Below are positions 1 to 7,523 of a stretch of DNA of 64,000 bases, one piece after another. This stretch comes from CAVRZJ01 sp964594125 (GTDB taxonomy: Bacteria > Acidobacteriota > Thermoanaerobaculia > Thermoanaerobaculales > Thermoanaerobaculaceae). The notes below the pieces were generated by a model. The model had not been told where the DNA came from, did not search any database, and saw only the letters and a list, made by a program, of their open reading frames with translations. Location of the stretch: the NCBI GenBank assembly GCA_964594125.1, contig CAZQLL010000003.1, positions 62,001 through 126,000 on the forward strand, in the 5' to 3' direction. Every line of letters begins with the position of its first letter. The first letter of the stretch is position 1. The position numbers and the translations under genes are program-made.

Positions 1-481
1 CGGCGATCCTCTCGCTGAGCGTGGCGTACAGCGCCTCGTCCATCTGCGGGGTGCGGGAGAGGATCCAGAGGTAGTCGCGGCCGGGGTGCCCGACCACGGC
101 GTAGCGGTACTCGGGATCGAGCTCGATGATCCAGTACGAGCCGGTGAACGGCCAGAAGAACTGCACCTTCAGCTTCGCGTTCGTGGCCCGGTCGACGACC
201 CAGGCCTTGCCGCTGATGCTCTTCTCCTCGCCGTCGAGCGTGTGCTTGCGGCAGCGGTTCACCACGCCGATCCTGCCGTCCGGCCGCACCGTGTACGTCG
301 CGGTCACGCCGACGCACCCCTTCTGGAAGCGGGACGGAATAGTGGCGATCTCGTACCACGTGCCCAGGTAGCGCTGCAGGTCCACGGACGCCACCGTCTG
401 CAACGGCTTCTCGGCAGCCGCGAGCGCGAGCCCGAGCCCGCCGCAGAGCATCAGCAACGTGACGATCGACGCGGTTCTCAT
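1..481 (-). CDS. blc: Lipocalin family protein (Blc-like), 3' end cut by window edge
   Basis: At least 160 residues are visible. The first 22 or so form a signal peptide (MRTASIVTLLMLCGGLGLAL). The lipocalin signature follows as YLGTWYEIATIPSRFQKGC near residues 33-51, with the G-x-W core. A typical Blc strand pattern follows (VTATYTVRPDGRIGVVNRC, then SYWIIELDPEY and YLWILSRTP). Family members are outer-membrane or periplasmic lipid carriers linked to membrane maintenance under stress. There is no lipobox Cys at the signal peptide end, so this copy looks exported rather than lipidated. The ATG at 481 was chosen because the signal peptide begins there. The C-terminal residues lie outside the window. 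Confidence 0.9.
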   Translation of the reverse strand, partial: MRTASIVTLLMLCGGLGLALAAAEKPLQTVASVDLQRYLGTWYEIATIPSRFQKGCVGVTATYTVRPDGRIGVVNRCRKHTLDGEEKSISGKAWVVDRATNAKLKVQFFWPFTGSYWIIELDPEYRYAVVGHPGRDYLWILSRTPQMDEALYATLSERIA

Positions 482-540
482 CGATGGACCTCCCGGAGCG
501 ACACAAAGGGCTCGGCCCCGCCGCGTACCGCGCTCCATGG

Positions 541-1430
541 TAGCTCTCCAGAACCCCATCGTAGCGAGCTTCGCGCTCCGCGCCGTCAGCATCCCCGGCT
601 TTCTCGAGGTCGCACGCCGCGCGGGTGGCGGCCGGGAGGGTGGCGAGCGCGGCCTCTTCGGCGTCGGCCAGCGAGGCGATGAGCGGCAGCGGTGGCAAGT
701 AACGGGCGTCGGCCTGCATCACCTTCGCCTTGTAGGCGAGCTGGTCGCCCTCCGGGTCCGACAGCTTCTTGTTGACCTGAGAGAACGGGTGGGCGCACAA
801 CGTGTTCGAGGCGCTGATCATGTCCGGAAACGACTGGATGGGTGTGAGAGGCGGGTAGAGCGCCCAGACCGCCTGGCGGTGGCGCACCAGCCACTCGCCC
901 CAGAACGCGCCCATGCAGTAGTAGAGGAGAGGTTCGCTCGGGACGCGCAAGCTCTCGACGGCGTCGAAGTAGCCGCGACTCTCCTCTTCCGCGAGCTGCC
1001 GCGGTCCGATGCCGTCGAAATACGGACGCAGCGCAGGGTCGATGAGGAACGTGTTCGCGAACCGGTCGAGTTGCTCCGGGCCGGGGTCATCAACTGACAG
1101 GCGGAACTGGTAGACCTCGAGCGCTGCTGCCTCGAACGCCCGCGCAGCCTGCGAGAGAGCCTGCGGGCTGATTGGGAAGTCCACGGCCGCTCGCGCCACG
1201 CCCAACTGCTCTTCGAGCTTAATGATGAACGGCAGGAGCTCCGCGGGTGTCTGGTCGAACACCTTCGCGTAGCTACGATAGAAGGCACGAACGGCGTCTG
1301 ACTCTGTGCGTGAGTACGCGGCGCGCGGGCCGGATGGGCCGGGCGGCTTGGATTTGGCCTTGAGCACGATGTACCCGACGGCAGCAGCCGCCAGCGCGAC
1401 CATGATCGCCACGGCGAATCCGCGTTCCAC
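541..1430 (-). CDS. Membrane-anchored hypothetical protein, 3' end unresolved
   Basis: The GTG at 1430 follows a GGGGAGGGG ribosome site and opens a frame beginning MERGFAVAIMVALAAAAVGYIVLKAK, a single N-terminal membrane anchor. About 270 soluble residues follow, rich in Ala, Glu and aromatic residues (for example RSYAKVFDQTPAELLPFIIK and EPLLYYCMGAFWGEWLV). I do not recognise the family. Protein-like composition fades near position 560, but no stop occurs in this frame all the way to position 1, so it would overlap the whole lipocalin gene. A +/-1 shift near 590-650 would reach a TGA at 586-588. A frameshift mutation or a sequence error is therefore likely. The 3' coordinate given is approximate. 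Confidence 0.55.
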
Positions 1431-1842
1431 AATCCCCTCCCCGATCCTGCGACGAGTCAATCTGTCTCGCCGTGAGTCTACCAGCGCACGGGGCTAGAGG
1501 AGTCGGGCAGTGATTCACCATGCAGTGCTGTGCCCAACGAACACGCCCATCTCTGACAGGTGCCAGATAGGTGCCGGTAGGTGCCTAGCGATCATGACGA
1601 TCTTAGTCGGTGATTTCAGTACGACGAAACATGACAGAGGCGGAGGCGTGCCTGTCCCGTCGGTACTGACGCTTCCAGGTTGGTCCATCGGCGAATGCGA
1701 CGCGCCGAAACCACCCCTGGTCCCGGCACAAGTCGTCCTCTCTTGCTAGCCATACCACTGTCAGGAAACGCCTTAATCTCGTCACTGCCGATTGCGAACC
1801 AGGTGCGCAGGTGCTATGTTGTACTCGGGACGAGGAGCAGCG
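1431..1842. other. Gene-free stretch with three AGGTGCC repeats
   Basis: No convincing gene is visible. AGGTGCC occurs three times in direct orientation (1558-1564, 1569-1575, 1579-1585), spaced 10-11 bp, about one helical turn. The last copy is followed by a segment that recurs at 5396 (see the repeat entry). Short open frames here have no recognisable protein content. Confidence 0.4.
1595..1613 (+). repeat. Direct repeat copy 1 (partner at 5396-5414)
   Basis: TGACGATCTTAGTCGGTGA here matches TGACGATCCTGGTCGGTGA at 5396-5414 at 17 of 19 positions in the same orientation. The similarity extends a few bases upstream (CGATC before each). The two copies bracket the retropepsin pair, the RloA/RloB module and the decayed DUF4160/DUF2442 pair. 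It may be a relic of an insertion event or a coincidence of two gene-end sequences. Confidence 0.4.
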
Positions 1843-2088
1843 ATGCTCGAGCAGGAACGCCATTACTACGCCGCCAACGAACCTGAGTGGCTCAAGACCG
1901 ACGCCGGTCGCTTCGTCGTCGTCAAGGGCGAGGACCTCGTTGGGGTCTACGCCTCGCAGGACGAGGCGCTTGCTGCCGGCGCGGCCAGATTCGGGCTGTC
2001 CTCGTTTCTCGTCCGTCGCATCGGCGACGGCGAGCAGACAGTCACCGTACCAGCTCTGACCCTGGGGCTGCTGCGTGCCCATCCTTAA
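1843..2088 (+). CDS. Small DUF5678-like protein preceding a retropepsin
   Basis: This 81-residue soluble protein reads MLEQERHYYAANEPEWLKTD, then GRFVVVKGEDLVGVYASQDE and FGLSSFLVRRIGDGE. The pattern (aromatic N-terminus, W, a G-x-[FY]-V-x-[VI] strand, a charged helix, then a [PS]-F-L-V-R-R strand) is that of the DUF5678 group of small bacterial proteins. These are often found beside retroviral-type aspartic proteases, as here. The ATG at 1843 is preferred because GAGGAGCAG precedes it and family-like sequence starts there, although the frame is open further upstream. Its last 14 bases overlap the next gene, so the two are probably translated together. Function is unknown; a substrate or chaperone of the protease is possible. 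Confidence 0.65.
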   Translation: MLEQERHYYAANEPEWLKTDAGRFVVVKGEDLVGVYASQDEALAAGAARFGLSSFLVRRIGDGEQTVTVPALTLGLLRAHP

Positions 2089-2560
2089 CGTCCAACTCGG
2101 GGGAGAAGCGACTCGTCCCGATGGGACGAAGCTCGCCATCCCGCCATCAGTGGCGCTCATCCAACGCGGTCCAGTAGTGCAGGTCTCGGTGTCCGTCGGC
2201 CAGCAGATCGCAGGGCCGATCCTCCAAGCCGGCGGGACACTGCCAGCTCCGGTTGCGGGCCTGGCGCTGATCGATTCAGGCGCGACGTCCACTTGCATCG
2301 ACGAGACGATCGCGCAGCAACTGAACCTGCCCGCGATAGACGTCGTCACCATCGCGTCGGCGACGCATGCCTCGGTTCAGCAGAGTGTCTACCCCATAAA
2401 GGTCGAGGTCGTGGGGCTGCCGATCGCCATCAATGCACCGAGGGCGATTGGAGCGCCGCTACAGTCACAGGGGATCCTCGTCCTGCTCGGCAGGGATGTC
2501 CTTCAGCATTGCGTGCTGGTCTACAACGGCCCGGCTGGGTCGTTCTCGCTGTCAATCTGA
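2075..2560 (+). CDS. Retropepsin-like aspartic protease
   Basis: This 161-residue protein carries one retroviral-type active-site motif, ALIDSGATSTCID, at about residues 64-76, with the catalytic Asp in D-S-G-A. A second hallmark near the C-terminus, GILVLLGRDVLQHCVLVYNG, matches the family pattern h-h-h-G-R-D-h-L. Retropepsins act as homodimers, each subunit giving one Asp, so this single-motif protein would need to dimerise. No signal peptide is visible, so it is cytoplasmic. The GTG at 2075 starts MPILNVQLGGEATRP and overlaps the upstream stop, with GGGGCTG just ahead. It forms a two-gene unit with the small protein before it. The substrate is unknown. Confidence 0.8.
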   Translation: MPILNVQLGGEATRPDGTKLAIPPSVALIQRGPVVQVSVSVGQQIAGPILQAGGTLPAPVAGLALIDSGATSTCIDETIAQQLNLPAIDVVTIASATHASVQQSVYPIKVEVVGLPIAINAPRAIGAPLQSQGILVLLGRDVLQHCVLVYNGPAGSFSLSI

Positions 2561-2838
2561 CCGCCGCCAGGGGAGCGCCTCGAACCTCATCTCTGTCGGA
2601 TTCATTGCCGGGACTCATGCCCCTGACAGCAAGTGCCCGAAGCGCGACCGGCGGTTCGGCGACGGAACTCGTTAGTGCGTAGGAGTACGTGTCGTCGACT
2701 CACCCTCGTGGTTGACGCCGGCCATCGACTTCCGCTCCGCATCCTGAATCCGCCGTCCATCCGGACCGCCTTGGCGGTCGGCGAGCCGTCCGCGCTCTCA
2801 ATGGAGGTACGCCGCCCGCGGCGTATGATAAAGCCATT
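2561..2838. other. Gene-free stretch upstream of the RloA/RloB operon
   Basis: No supported gene. This stretch separates the retropepsin pair from the operator and promoter at 2839-2890. Base composition becomes A+T-richer towards the 3' end, consistent with a regulatory region. Confidence 0.4.
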
Positions 2839-2859
2839 TAACGAGAAAAATTCTCGTTA
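2839..2859. promoter_or_regulatory. Perfect inverted repeat, probable operator
   Basis: Nine-base arms TAACGAGAA and TTCTCGTTA are separated by AAA. The site ends two bases before the -35 box of the promoter that reads into the AAA15/RloB genes. It is unusually A+T-rich for this genome, which fits a repressor or activator binding site. No regulator gene is next to it. Confidence 0.6.
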
Positions 2860-2861
2860 TA

Positions 2862-2890
2862 TTGACAAGAGGAGATCCAGGGATTATCTT
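2862..2890 (+). promoter_or_regulatory. Sigma70-type promoter of the AAA15/RloB operon
   Basis: TTGACA at 2862-2867 and TATCTT at 2885-2890 are separated by 17 bp. A GGAGG ribosome site follows just before the ATG at 2923. The match is strong compared with other gene starts in the window. Confidence 0.65.
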
Positions 2891-2922
2891 GCCGCCAGGA
2901 ACGAAAGCCCCGGAGGTCCGAC

Positions 2923-4293
2923 ATGCTCCTCCAATTCGCGGTTTCGAACTTCCACTCCTTCAAGGACGAGGAGGTGCTCAACCTGGCCCCCGCCGGAGGC
3001 CGCATCCATGCGGATCACATTCTCCATGGCGAAGGTGCGCGGCGAAGGGTCCGCGCCTTGCCCCTAGCCGTCTGCTACGGCGCCAACGCCTCCGGGAAGT
3101 CCAACCTCGTCACGGCTCTGGATTCCGTTCGCACTCTGGTAACACGCGGGACGCGCACGGATGCACCTACCGGTGTCGTTCCGTTCCGCCTGGATGCCGA
3201 GGCTCGCGCCGCCGGAAGCCGCTTCGAGCTGGTGATCTGGCACGAGGGCGTCCTGTACACGTATGGCTTCGTGGCGACGAACAGGGAGATCAAGGAGGAG
3301 TGGCTCTTCGCCGTCCGCGACAAGCGTGAGGTCCGGTTGTTCGAGCGGGTGACGGAGGGGGGAGCGGCGCGGGTCGTCCTCGGCAACCAGCTCGCGCCGA
3401 CGAAGGACGACCGGCAGCGCCTGCAGTTCGTCGCGGCGGGGACGCGTCCGAACCAGCTCTTCCTCACCGAAGCGAATGACCGAAACGTCCGCGAGCTCGA
3501 TCCCCTGATGCGTTGGTTCAAGGACCGGCTGACGATCATCTGGCCCGATGCTCAGTACGGGCCGCTCGTCCTTCGCGCTCATGACGATCCGAAGTTCGCC
3601 GGCTTCCTGGCCGAGCTTCTGCGAGCCGCCGACACCGGCATCGGCGGTCTCGAGCCTTGCGCCGAGGACCTTGACAGCGAAAGACATCTGGCCGCGTTGC
3701 CTGCCCGATTGCGCAGAACGCTCGTGGAAGACCTCGAGCGCAGCGAGGCGCGTTCCGTCGCACTCGGAGGACAGAAGACGCTGCTGACGGTTCGTCACGA
3801 CGCCGACAAGCCGATACAGCTCCTGAGCCTTCGGACCCGCCACGAGACCGGGAGCGGGGAAACCGTCCTCTTCGACCCCGAGGACGAATCCGACGGTACG
3901 CATCGGCTGATGCACCTGGCGCCCGCGTTGTTCGACTCCCGCGGAAGCGACGTGGTCTACGTCATCGACGAGCTGGACAGGAGCCTGCACCCTCAGCTTT
4001 GCCGCTTCTTCATCGAGGCTTTCCTCAAGCACTCGGTGACCGGCGCGGAGCGCGGGCAGCTCATCGTAACGACCCACGACACGAACCTCCTCGACCTCGA
4101 CCTGTTGCGTCGGGACGAGATCTGGTTCGTGGAGAAGGACCGGCACGGGGCAAGCCACCTCACCTCACTCGCGGAGTTCAAGCTGGTTCGAGCCGACCTG
4201 CGGCTCGACAAGGGGTACCTTGCCGGCCGATTCGGCGCGATCCCGTTTCTCGGCGATCCCGGGCGCCTGAGCGCCAGGCAGGGCTCGCGATGA
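2923..4293 (+). CDS. AAA15-family ATPase (RloA / AbiLi-like), anti-phage module
   Basis: This 456-residue cytoplasmic SMC/OLD-like ATPase starts MLLQFAVSNFHSFKDEEVLN, the usual AAA15 beginning. Walker A is GANASGKS at 53-60. Walker B with its signature is VVYVIDELDRSLHP at about 344-357, and the switch VTTHDTNLLD lies near 382-391. The next gene overlaps by ATGA and encodes an RloB protein. This pairing is known from restriction-linked rloA/rloB and from the lactococcal AbiL abortive-infection system. In such pairs the ATPase is thought to sense infection and control a TOPRIM-like nuclease partner; that mechanism here is inferred. All ATPase motifs are intact. GGAGG precedes the chosen ATG. 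Confidence 0.88.
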   Translation: MLLQFAVSNFHSFKDEEVLNLAPAGGRIHADHILHGEGARRRVRALPLAVCYGANASGKSNLVTALDSVRTLVTRGTRTDAPTGVVPFRLDAEARAAGSRFELVIWHEGVLYTYGFVATNREIKEEWLFAVRDKREVRLFERVTEGGAARVVLGNQLAPTKDDRQRLQFVAAGTRPNQLFLTEANDRNVRELDPLMRWFKDRLTIIWPDAQYGPLVLRAHDDPKFAGFLAELLRAADTGIGGLEPCAEDLDSERHLAALPARLRRTLVEDLERSEARSVALGGQKTLLTVRHDADKPIQLLSLRTRHETGSGETVLFDPEDESDGTHRLMHLAPALFDSRGSDVVYVIDELDRSLHPQLCRFFIEAFLKHSVTGAERGQLIVTTHDTNLLDLDLLRRDEIWFVEKDRHGASHLTSLAEFKLVRADLRLDKGYLAGRFGAIPFLGDPGRLSARQGSR

Positions 4294-4904
4294 GCCTGAC
4301 GAGCAGGCGGAGGCGTCCGCTCGACCGCAGCGTGCCACACCTGCGCGATACACGACTGGTCGTCATTGCGACGGAGGGAGCTGTCACCGAGAAGGACTAC
4401 TTCGAGCACTTCCGTGGCTGCAGCACGCGGGTGCAGGTCCGGGTCCTGGCAACCACCGAAGGGAAATCCGCACCCCGCCACGTTCTCGGACGGCTGCGAA
4501 AGTTCCGCCGCGACTCCGATCTCGGTCCGAGCGACGCGCTCTGTGTGGTCATCGACAAGGACCGCTGGCCGGACGCCCAGCTCATGGAGGTGTCGCAAGG
4601 CGCGGCGAAGCTTCACGCGCTCCTCGCGGTGAGCAACCCATGCTTCGAGCTCTGGCTGTACCTTCATTTTGCCGACCTGCCTGCCACCGCCGTCGCGGCG
4701 ACGAGCAGACAACTCAAGTCGGAACTCAGCTCAATGCTGGCGTGCAACGGTGCAGCACCTCCGTGCGCGGCCACGTACCAGGGCCGCGTCGATGAGGCCA
4801 TTGCCCGAGCGCGGAAGCTCGACACGCGACCGCAGGACCGGTGGCCGAACCAGGTTGGCACACGCGTCTACCGCGTGATTGAGGAGATCCGAGCACGTCA
4901 ATAA
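4290..4904 (+). CDS. rloB: RloB-family protein (AbiLii-like effector)
   Basis: This 204-residue protein starts at the ATG overlapping the upstream TGA. It has the RloB/TOPRIM-like core: VVIATEGAVTEKDYFEHF (conserved Glu at 29, residues 24-41), LCVVIDKDRWPD with the D-x-D pair at 89/91, and SNPCFELWLYLHF at 115-127, the most conserved RloB motif. RloB proteins are predicted nucleases held in check or activated by the adjacent AAA15 ATPase. A phage-triggered abortive-infection effector is the likely role. The start is fixed by the 4-bp overlap and by N-terminal similarity (RRPLDRSVPHLRDTRLVVIA). The pair has no restriction genes next to it. Confidence 0.85.
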   Translation: MSLTSRRRRPLDRSVPHLRDTRLVVIATEGAVTEKDYFEHFRGCSTRVQVRVLATTEGKSAPRHVLGRLRKFRRDSDLGPSDALCVVIDKDRWPDAQLMEVSQGAAKLHALLAVSNPCFELWLYLHFADLPATAVAATSRQLKSELSSMLACNGAAPPCAATYQGRVDEAIARARKLDTRPQDRWPNQVGTRVYRVIEEIRARQ

Positions 4905-4921
4905 CATCCAGGAAGAGTCAG

Positions 4922-5113
4922 TTGCAGGACTCGGTGTCATTGCGAGCGCCGGCATGCGGGACGCTGGCCGGATCCACGATCTGGCTCGATCCGGGCATCG
5001 CTGTTGCGGAGAGTCACGGACTCGGCGTCCGCGATCTCAACGCGGCGGTGCGGGCGGTCAGGGAGCATGAGGATGAGATCCGAGAAGCGTGGCAAGCATA
5101 CTTCGAGCATTGA
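4922..5113 (+). pseudogene. DUF4160 protein, C-terminal remnant
   Basis: Only the second half of a DUF4160 protein is readable: IWLDPGIAVAESHGLGVRDL followed by NAAVRAVREHEDEIREAWQA and YFEH before the stop. The family's N-terminal half, with its conserved His-x-His region, is absent; the upstream bases encode nothing similar. DUF4160 genes usually sit directly before DUF2442 genes, as here, in pairs resembling toxin-antitoxin or mobile accessory modules. This copy is probably dead. Confidence 0.6.
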
Positions 5114-5384
5114 GGTCAGCAACGTCTCGCGGCACGGCTTCTGGCTCCTGATCGATGAGCGCGAGCTCTTCGTGTCCTAGTCCGATTTCCCGTGGTTCCG
5201 CGAGGCGACGATCGGCCAGCTCGTCGATGTCTCGCTCCCTCATGCCGGGCATCTCTACTGGCCCCAGCTCGACGTCGATCTCGCGGTCGATTCGATCGAG
5301 CATCCCGAGCGCTATCCGCTGGTGAGCCGCCCGGCGGCGAGGGTCGCCGAGACCTCGCGACGCAAGCCCAGGAAAGATGCCTGA
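5073..5384 (+). pseudogene. DUF2442 protein interrupted by an in-frame TAG
   Basis: The frame from the ATG at 5073 reads MRSEKRGKHTSSIEVSNVSR, then GFWLLIDERELFVS, then TAG at 5178-5180. It continues in the same frame as SDFPWFREATIGQLVDVSL, GHLYWPQLDVDLAVDSIEHP and ERYPLVSR to the TGA at 5382. That is a full-length DUF2442 protein with a single nonsense codon in place of an amino acid before the conserved D-F-P-W-F. It overlaps the DUF4160 remnant by 41 bp, the usual order for this pair. Suppressed or readthrough translation is possible, but decay together with its partner is simpler. Confidence 0.75.
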
Positions 5385-5395
5385 ACCGCCGATCG

Positions 5396-5414
5396 TGACG
5401 ATCCTGGTCGGTGA
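5396..5414 (+). repeat. Direct repeat copy 2 (partner at 1595-1613)
   Basis: TGACGATCCTGGTCGGTGA lies just after the stop of the DUF2442 remnant. It differs from the first copy at two positions. Confidence 0.4.
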
Positions 5415-5434
5415 GTCCCATGGGTACCTGGTCC

Positions 5435-5463
5435 GAAAATGGGGACGGGCCGGCACCGTTTTC
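5435..5463. repeat. REP-like imperfect palindrome with GAAAA ends
   Basis: The segment begins GAAAATGGGGACGG and ends CGGCACCGTTTTC; 11 of 14 arm positions pair around a single central base. The GAAAA...TTTTC ends around a G-G-x-G-x-C-G-G core resemble extragenic palindromes seen near REP-associated transposases. No transposase is in the window, so this is probably a solitary element. Confidence 0.5.
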
Positions 5464-5557
5464 ATTCTCTGTGGCGACGATCGGTCGTCATGAACGACTG
5501 GCATATTGACCGCACGCTATTGGCCGGCGTGATCCACCGCGGGTTTGAGACGCCCCG

Positions 5558-6334
5558 CTAACCGCCCGCGGCGTCCGAGCCCGAGGCCCTTCCCGGAGCC
5601 ACCTCCATGTCGAGGCCGCCCCGCCGCACCAGCAGCTCCCGAACCTCCCGCAGCTCCGCGCGCAGCGCGGCGATTTCGGTGTCGCGTTTCTCGCCGGAAG
5701 GGGCCACGAACCACGAGGCCATGAAGCCGGAGAGCACGCCGAAGACCGCGATGCCGCAGGCCATGAGGCACACCGCCACGACGCGGCCCTCGGTCGTCAC
5801 CGGGTAGCGGTCGCCGTAGCCCACGGTGGTCATGGTGGCGAGCGCCCACCAGACGGCGTCCTCGGCCGTCGCGATGTTGCCGCCCCCTGCGGTCTCGAGG
5901 TGGAGCACGGCGACGCTGCCCACGACGACCACGACGGCCGTGAGAAGCAGCGCTGCGACCATCCCGGTCTGGGCGCGGCGCTCGGCGATGGCGGCGGTGA
6001 TGACTTTGGCGGCGCGGACGCCGCGGAGCACCCGCAGGATGCGCGCGATGCGGGCGAAGCGCGCGGCGCGCAGCGCGTTGACGACCGGGATGCTGGAAAT
6101 CAGGTCAAGCCAGCCCCAGGTGAGAAGGTAGCGCCGCTTACTCTCGGCGGTCGCAAGCGAGTGGAGGAAGTCGCCGAGAAACACCACGCACACCGCCGTA
6201 TCCGCGAGCTCCAGGATCTCGCGCGCGCCGGCCGACGGCGACGACGCCGCGAGCGCCGCGAGCAGCACGAGCGAGAGGACGCTCAGACTGAGCATGGAGA
6301 GGAGATACACGGGGCTGGATGTCGTCCGTGGCAT
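5558..6334 (-). CDS. Voltage-gated potassium channel
   Basis: This 258-residue inner-membrane protein has the layout of a six-segment Kv-type channel. An arginine-rich S4 (RAARFARIARILRVLRGVRA, about 89-108) precedes the pore. The pore helix and selectivity filter read WWALATMTTVGYGDRYP at about 162-178, with the canonical T-V-G-Y-G-D. A soluble tail after 216 (KRDTEIAALRAELREVRELL) looks like a short tetramerising coiled coil. It would conduct K+ in response to membrane voltage. It is a single gene with no obvious partner, transcribed towards the decayed DUF2442 gene, and sits within the accessory block. Confidence 0.92.
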   Translation of the reverse strand: MPRTTSSPVYLLSMLSLSVLSLVLLAALAASSPSAGAREILELADTAVCVVFLGDFLHSLATAESKRRYLLTWGWLDLISSIPVVNALRAARFARIARILRVLRGVRAAKVITAAIAERRAQTGMVAALLLTAVVVVVGSVAVLHLETAGGGNIATAEDAVWWALATMTTVGYGDRYPVTTEGRVVAVCLMACGIAVFGVLSGFMASWFVAPSGEKRDTEIAALRAELREVRELLVRRGGLDMEVAPGRASGSDAAGG

Positions 6335-6687
6335 GGGTCACCCCTTCTTGCGCTCGATGGTACGCCGACGTGAGCTGCCATGGCGCTCGCCCTTGCTTCC
6401 CGGCGCGAGGCTGCCGCGGTTCGCCCGGCGGACTCTTTGGGAGGCTGCAGTGAGCCGCCAGAGAGGCATCAGAGGATCTCGAGAATCGTCGCGTCCGGCA
6501 TCTGGCATGACGATGGAGCCATACTTGACGGGCGTCGGCGTCCGTGGGCGTCCGACAGGACACGTGCGCGACTCCGGCCGTGGCGCGGCGCGGGCCCCCG
6601 GCGCAGGTGAATCGCCTGCGGCCGAACGAAGGCGCCAGATCAGAGGCGGGGCGCAGCCGTTGTCATGGAGAAGGGAGCGAGGGTCCA
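6335..6687. other. Gene-free stretch between the K+ channel and DUF6308 genes
   Basis: No supported gene. Short GGCGTC repeats occur at 6529-6552. A TTGACG at about 6526 could be part of a promoter for the rightward gene, but no convincing -10 partner is visible. Confidence 0.35.
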
Positions 6688-7356
6688 GTGCCGGTGACAC
6701 TCACAGTCGGTGCAGGCAGGATCGACCGCGTCATCCACGGCGCCGACGAGGTCTTGCGCGCCTACGAGATCAAGGGCGATACGGGGCTCGAGTACCTTCG
6801 CTACCCGCTCATTTCGCCGCGCGACCGAGTTGTCCCCGAGGACCTGGCAGTCACGCTGCTGGTGAACTCCCGCGCGACCGCCAGGGCGTTTCAGAGCCTC
6901 AGGGACCGGGGGCCGGGAATCGACCTGTCGGTCATCCCCGACTACCCCATGGAGCAAGTCACGGACGTGGATCTCGAGGTCATGGCGAGTCTCATCGCCC
7001 AGATGGCGCAATGGCCAGGCCTTGGCGCATCGATCGCGACCAAGGTCTTGCACAAGAAGCGGCCTGCGCTGATCCCGGTTCTCGACAACCAGGCGATCTT
7101 CGGCGCCTACATGAACCCGCGCTGGCCAGGAAAGCCGTCAGCACAGGAGTCGATCAAGTCGCGAGCGAGGATCCTCGAGGCGCTGCGCTGGATCCGTTTC
7201 GACGTCTCGCGGCCCGAAAACGAGCCTGCATGGCCGGAATTGTCTACCATCGAACCGGGGTTGTCCCGCATCGAGCTCCTCGACAGTGTCTGGTGGACGC
7301 ACTTCAGGCGGGTCGAACCAGCGGGCACACGCCCCGCCCGGGGGAGCGAGGGCTGA
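6688..7356 (+). CDS. DUF6308 family protein
   Basis: This 222-residue soluble protein starts at a GTG (MPVTLTVGAGRIDRVI) preceded by GGGAGCGAGGG. The conserved stretch KKRPALIPVLDNQAIFGAYM at about 128-147 is the hallmark of DUF6308. This family of unknown function is sometimes seen in accessory regions of actinobacteria and other high-G+C genomes. A following WPGKPSAQ and a helical C-terminus complete the domain. The frame is open further upstream, but that part has no family similarity. No catalytic residues can be assigned. It stands between the K+ channel and the NYN/HsdM pair and shares no operon with them. Confidence 0.7.
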   Translation: MPVTLTVGAGRIDRVIHGADEVLRAYEIKGDTGLEYLRYPLISPRDRVVPEDLAVTLLVNSRATARAFQSLRDRGPGIDLSVIPDYPMEQVTDVDLEVMASLIAQMAQWPGLGASIATKVLHKKRPALIPVLDNQAIFGAYMNPRWPGKPSAQESIKSRARILEALRWIRFDVSRPENEPAWPELSTIEPGLSRIELLDSVWWTHFRRVEPAGTRPARGSEG

Positions 7357-7488
7357 GCGCCTCCGGCCGCCGGGGCCGGGACTCAGCGTGGTCGCATCGG
7401 TGGCCACCAGAATGTCACCCGTATCTGCCTCACCCGAAACGAGTATCTTTGAATCCTGTCCAGGCGCATGTCACCAGCGACGTCCGCC

Positions 7489-7523
7489 TTGACACTTGAC
7501 AAATGCTCAGCCACGAGTAAATT
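7489..7523 (+). promoter_or_regulatory. Probable promoter of the NYN-hsdM operon
   Basis: Two overlapping TTGACA hexamers occur at 7489-7494 and 7496-7501. TAAATT at 7518-7523 lies 16 bp after the second. The ATG of the NYN gene is 89 bp further on, so the leader is fairly long. Confidence 0.5.

Noticed and set aside
1510..1749. 79-codon plus-strand open frame in the gap before the DUF5678-like gene
   Set aside because: There is no ribosome site and no recognisable protein pattern. The sequence looks like unconstrained intergenic DNA.
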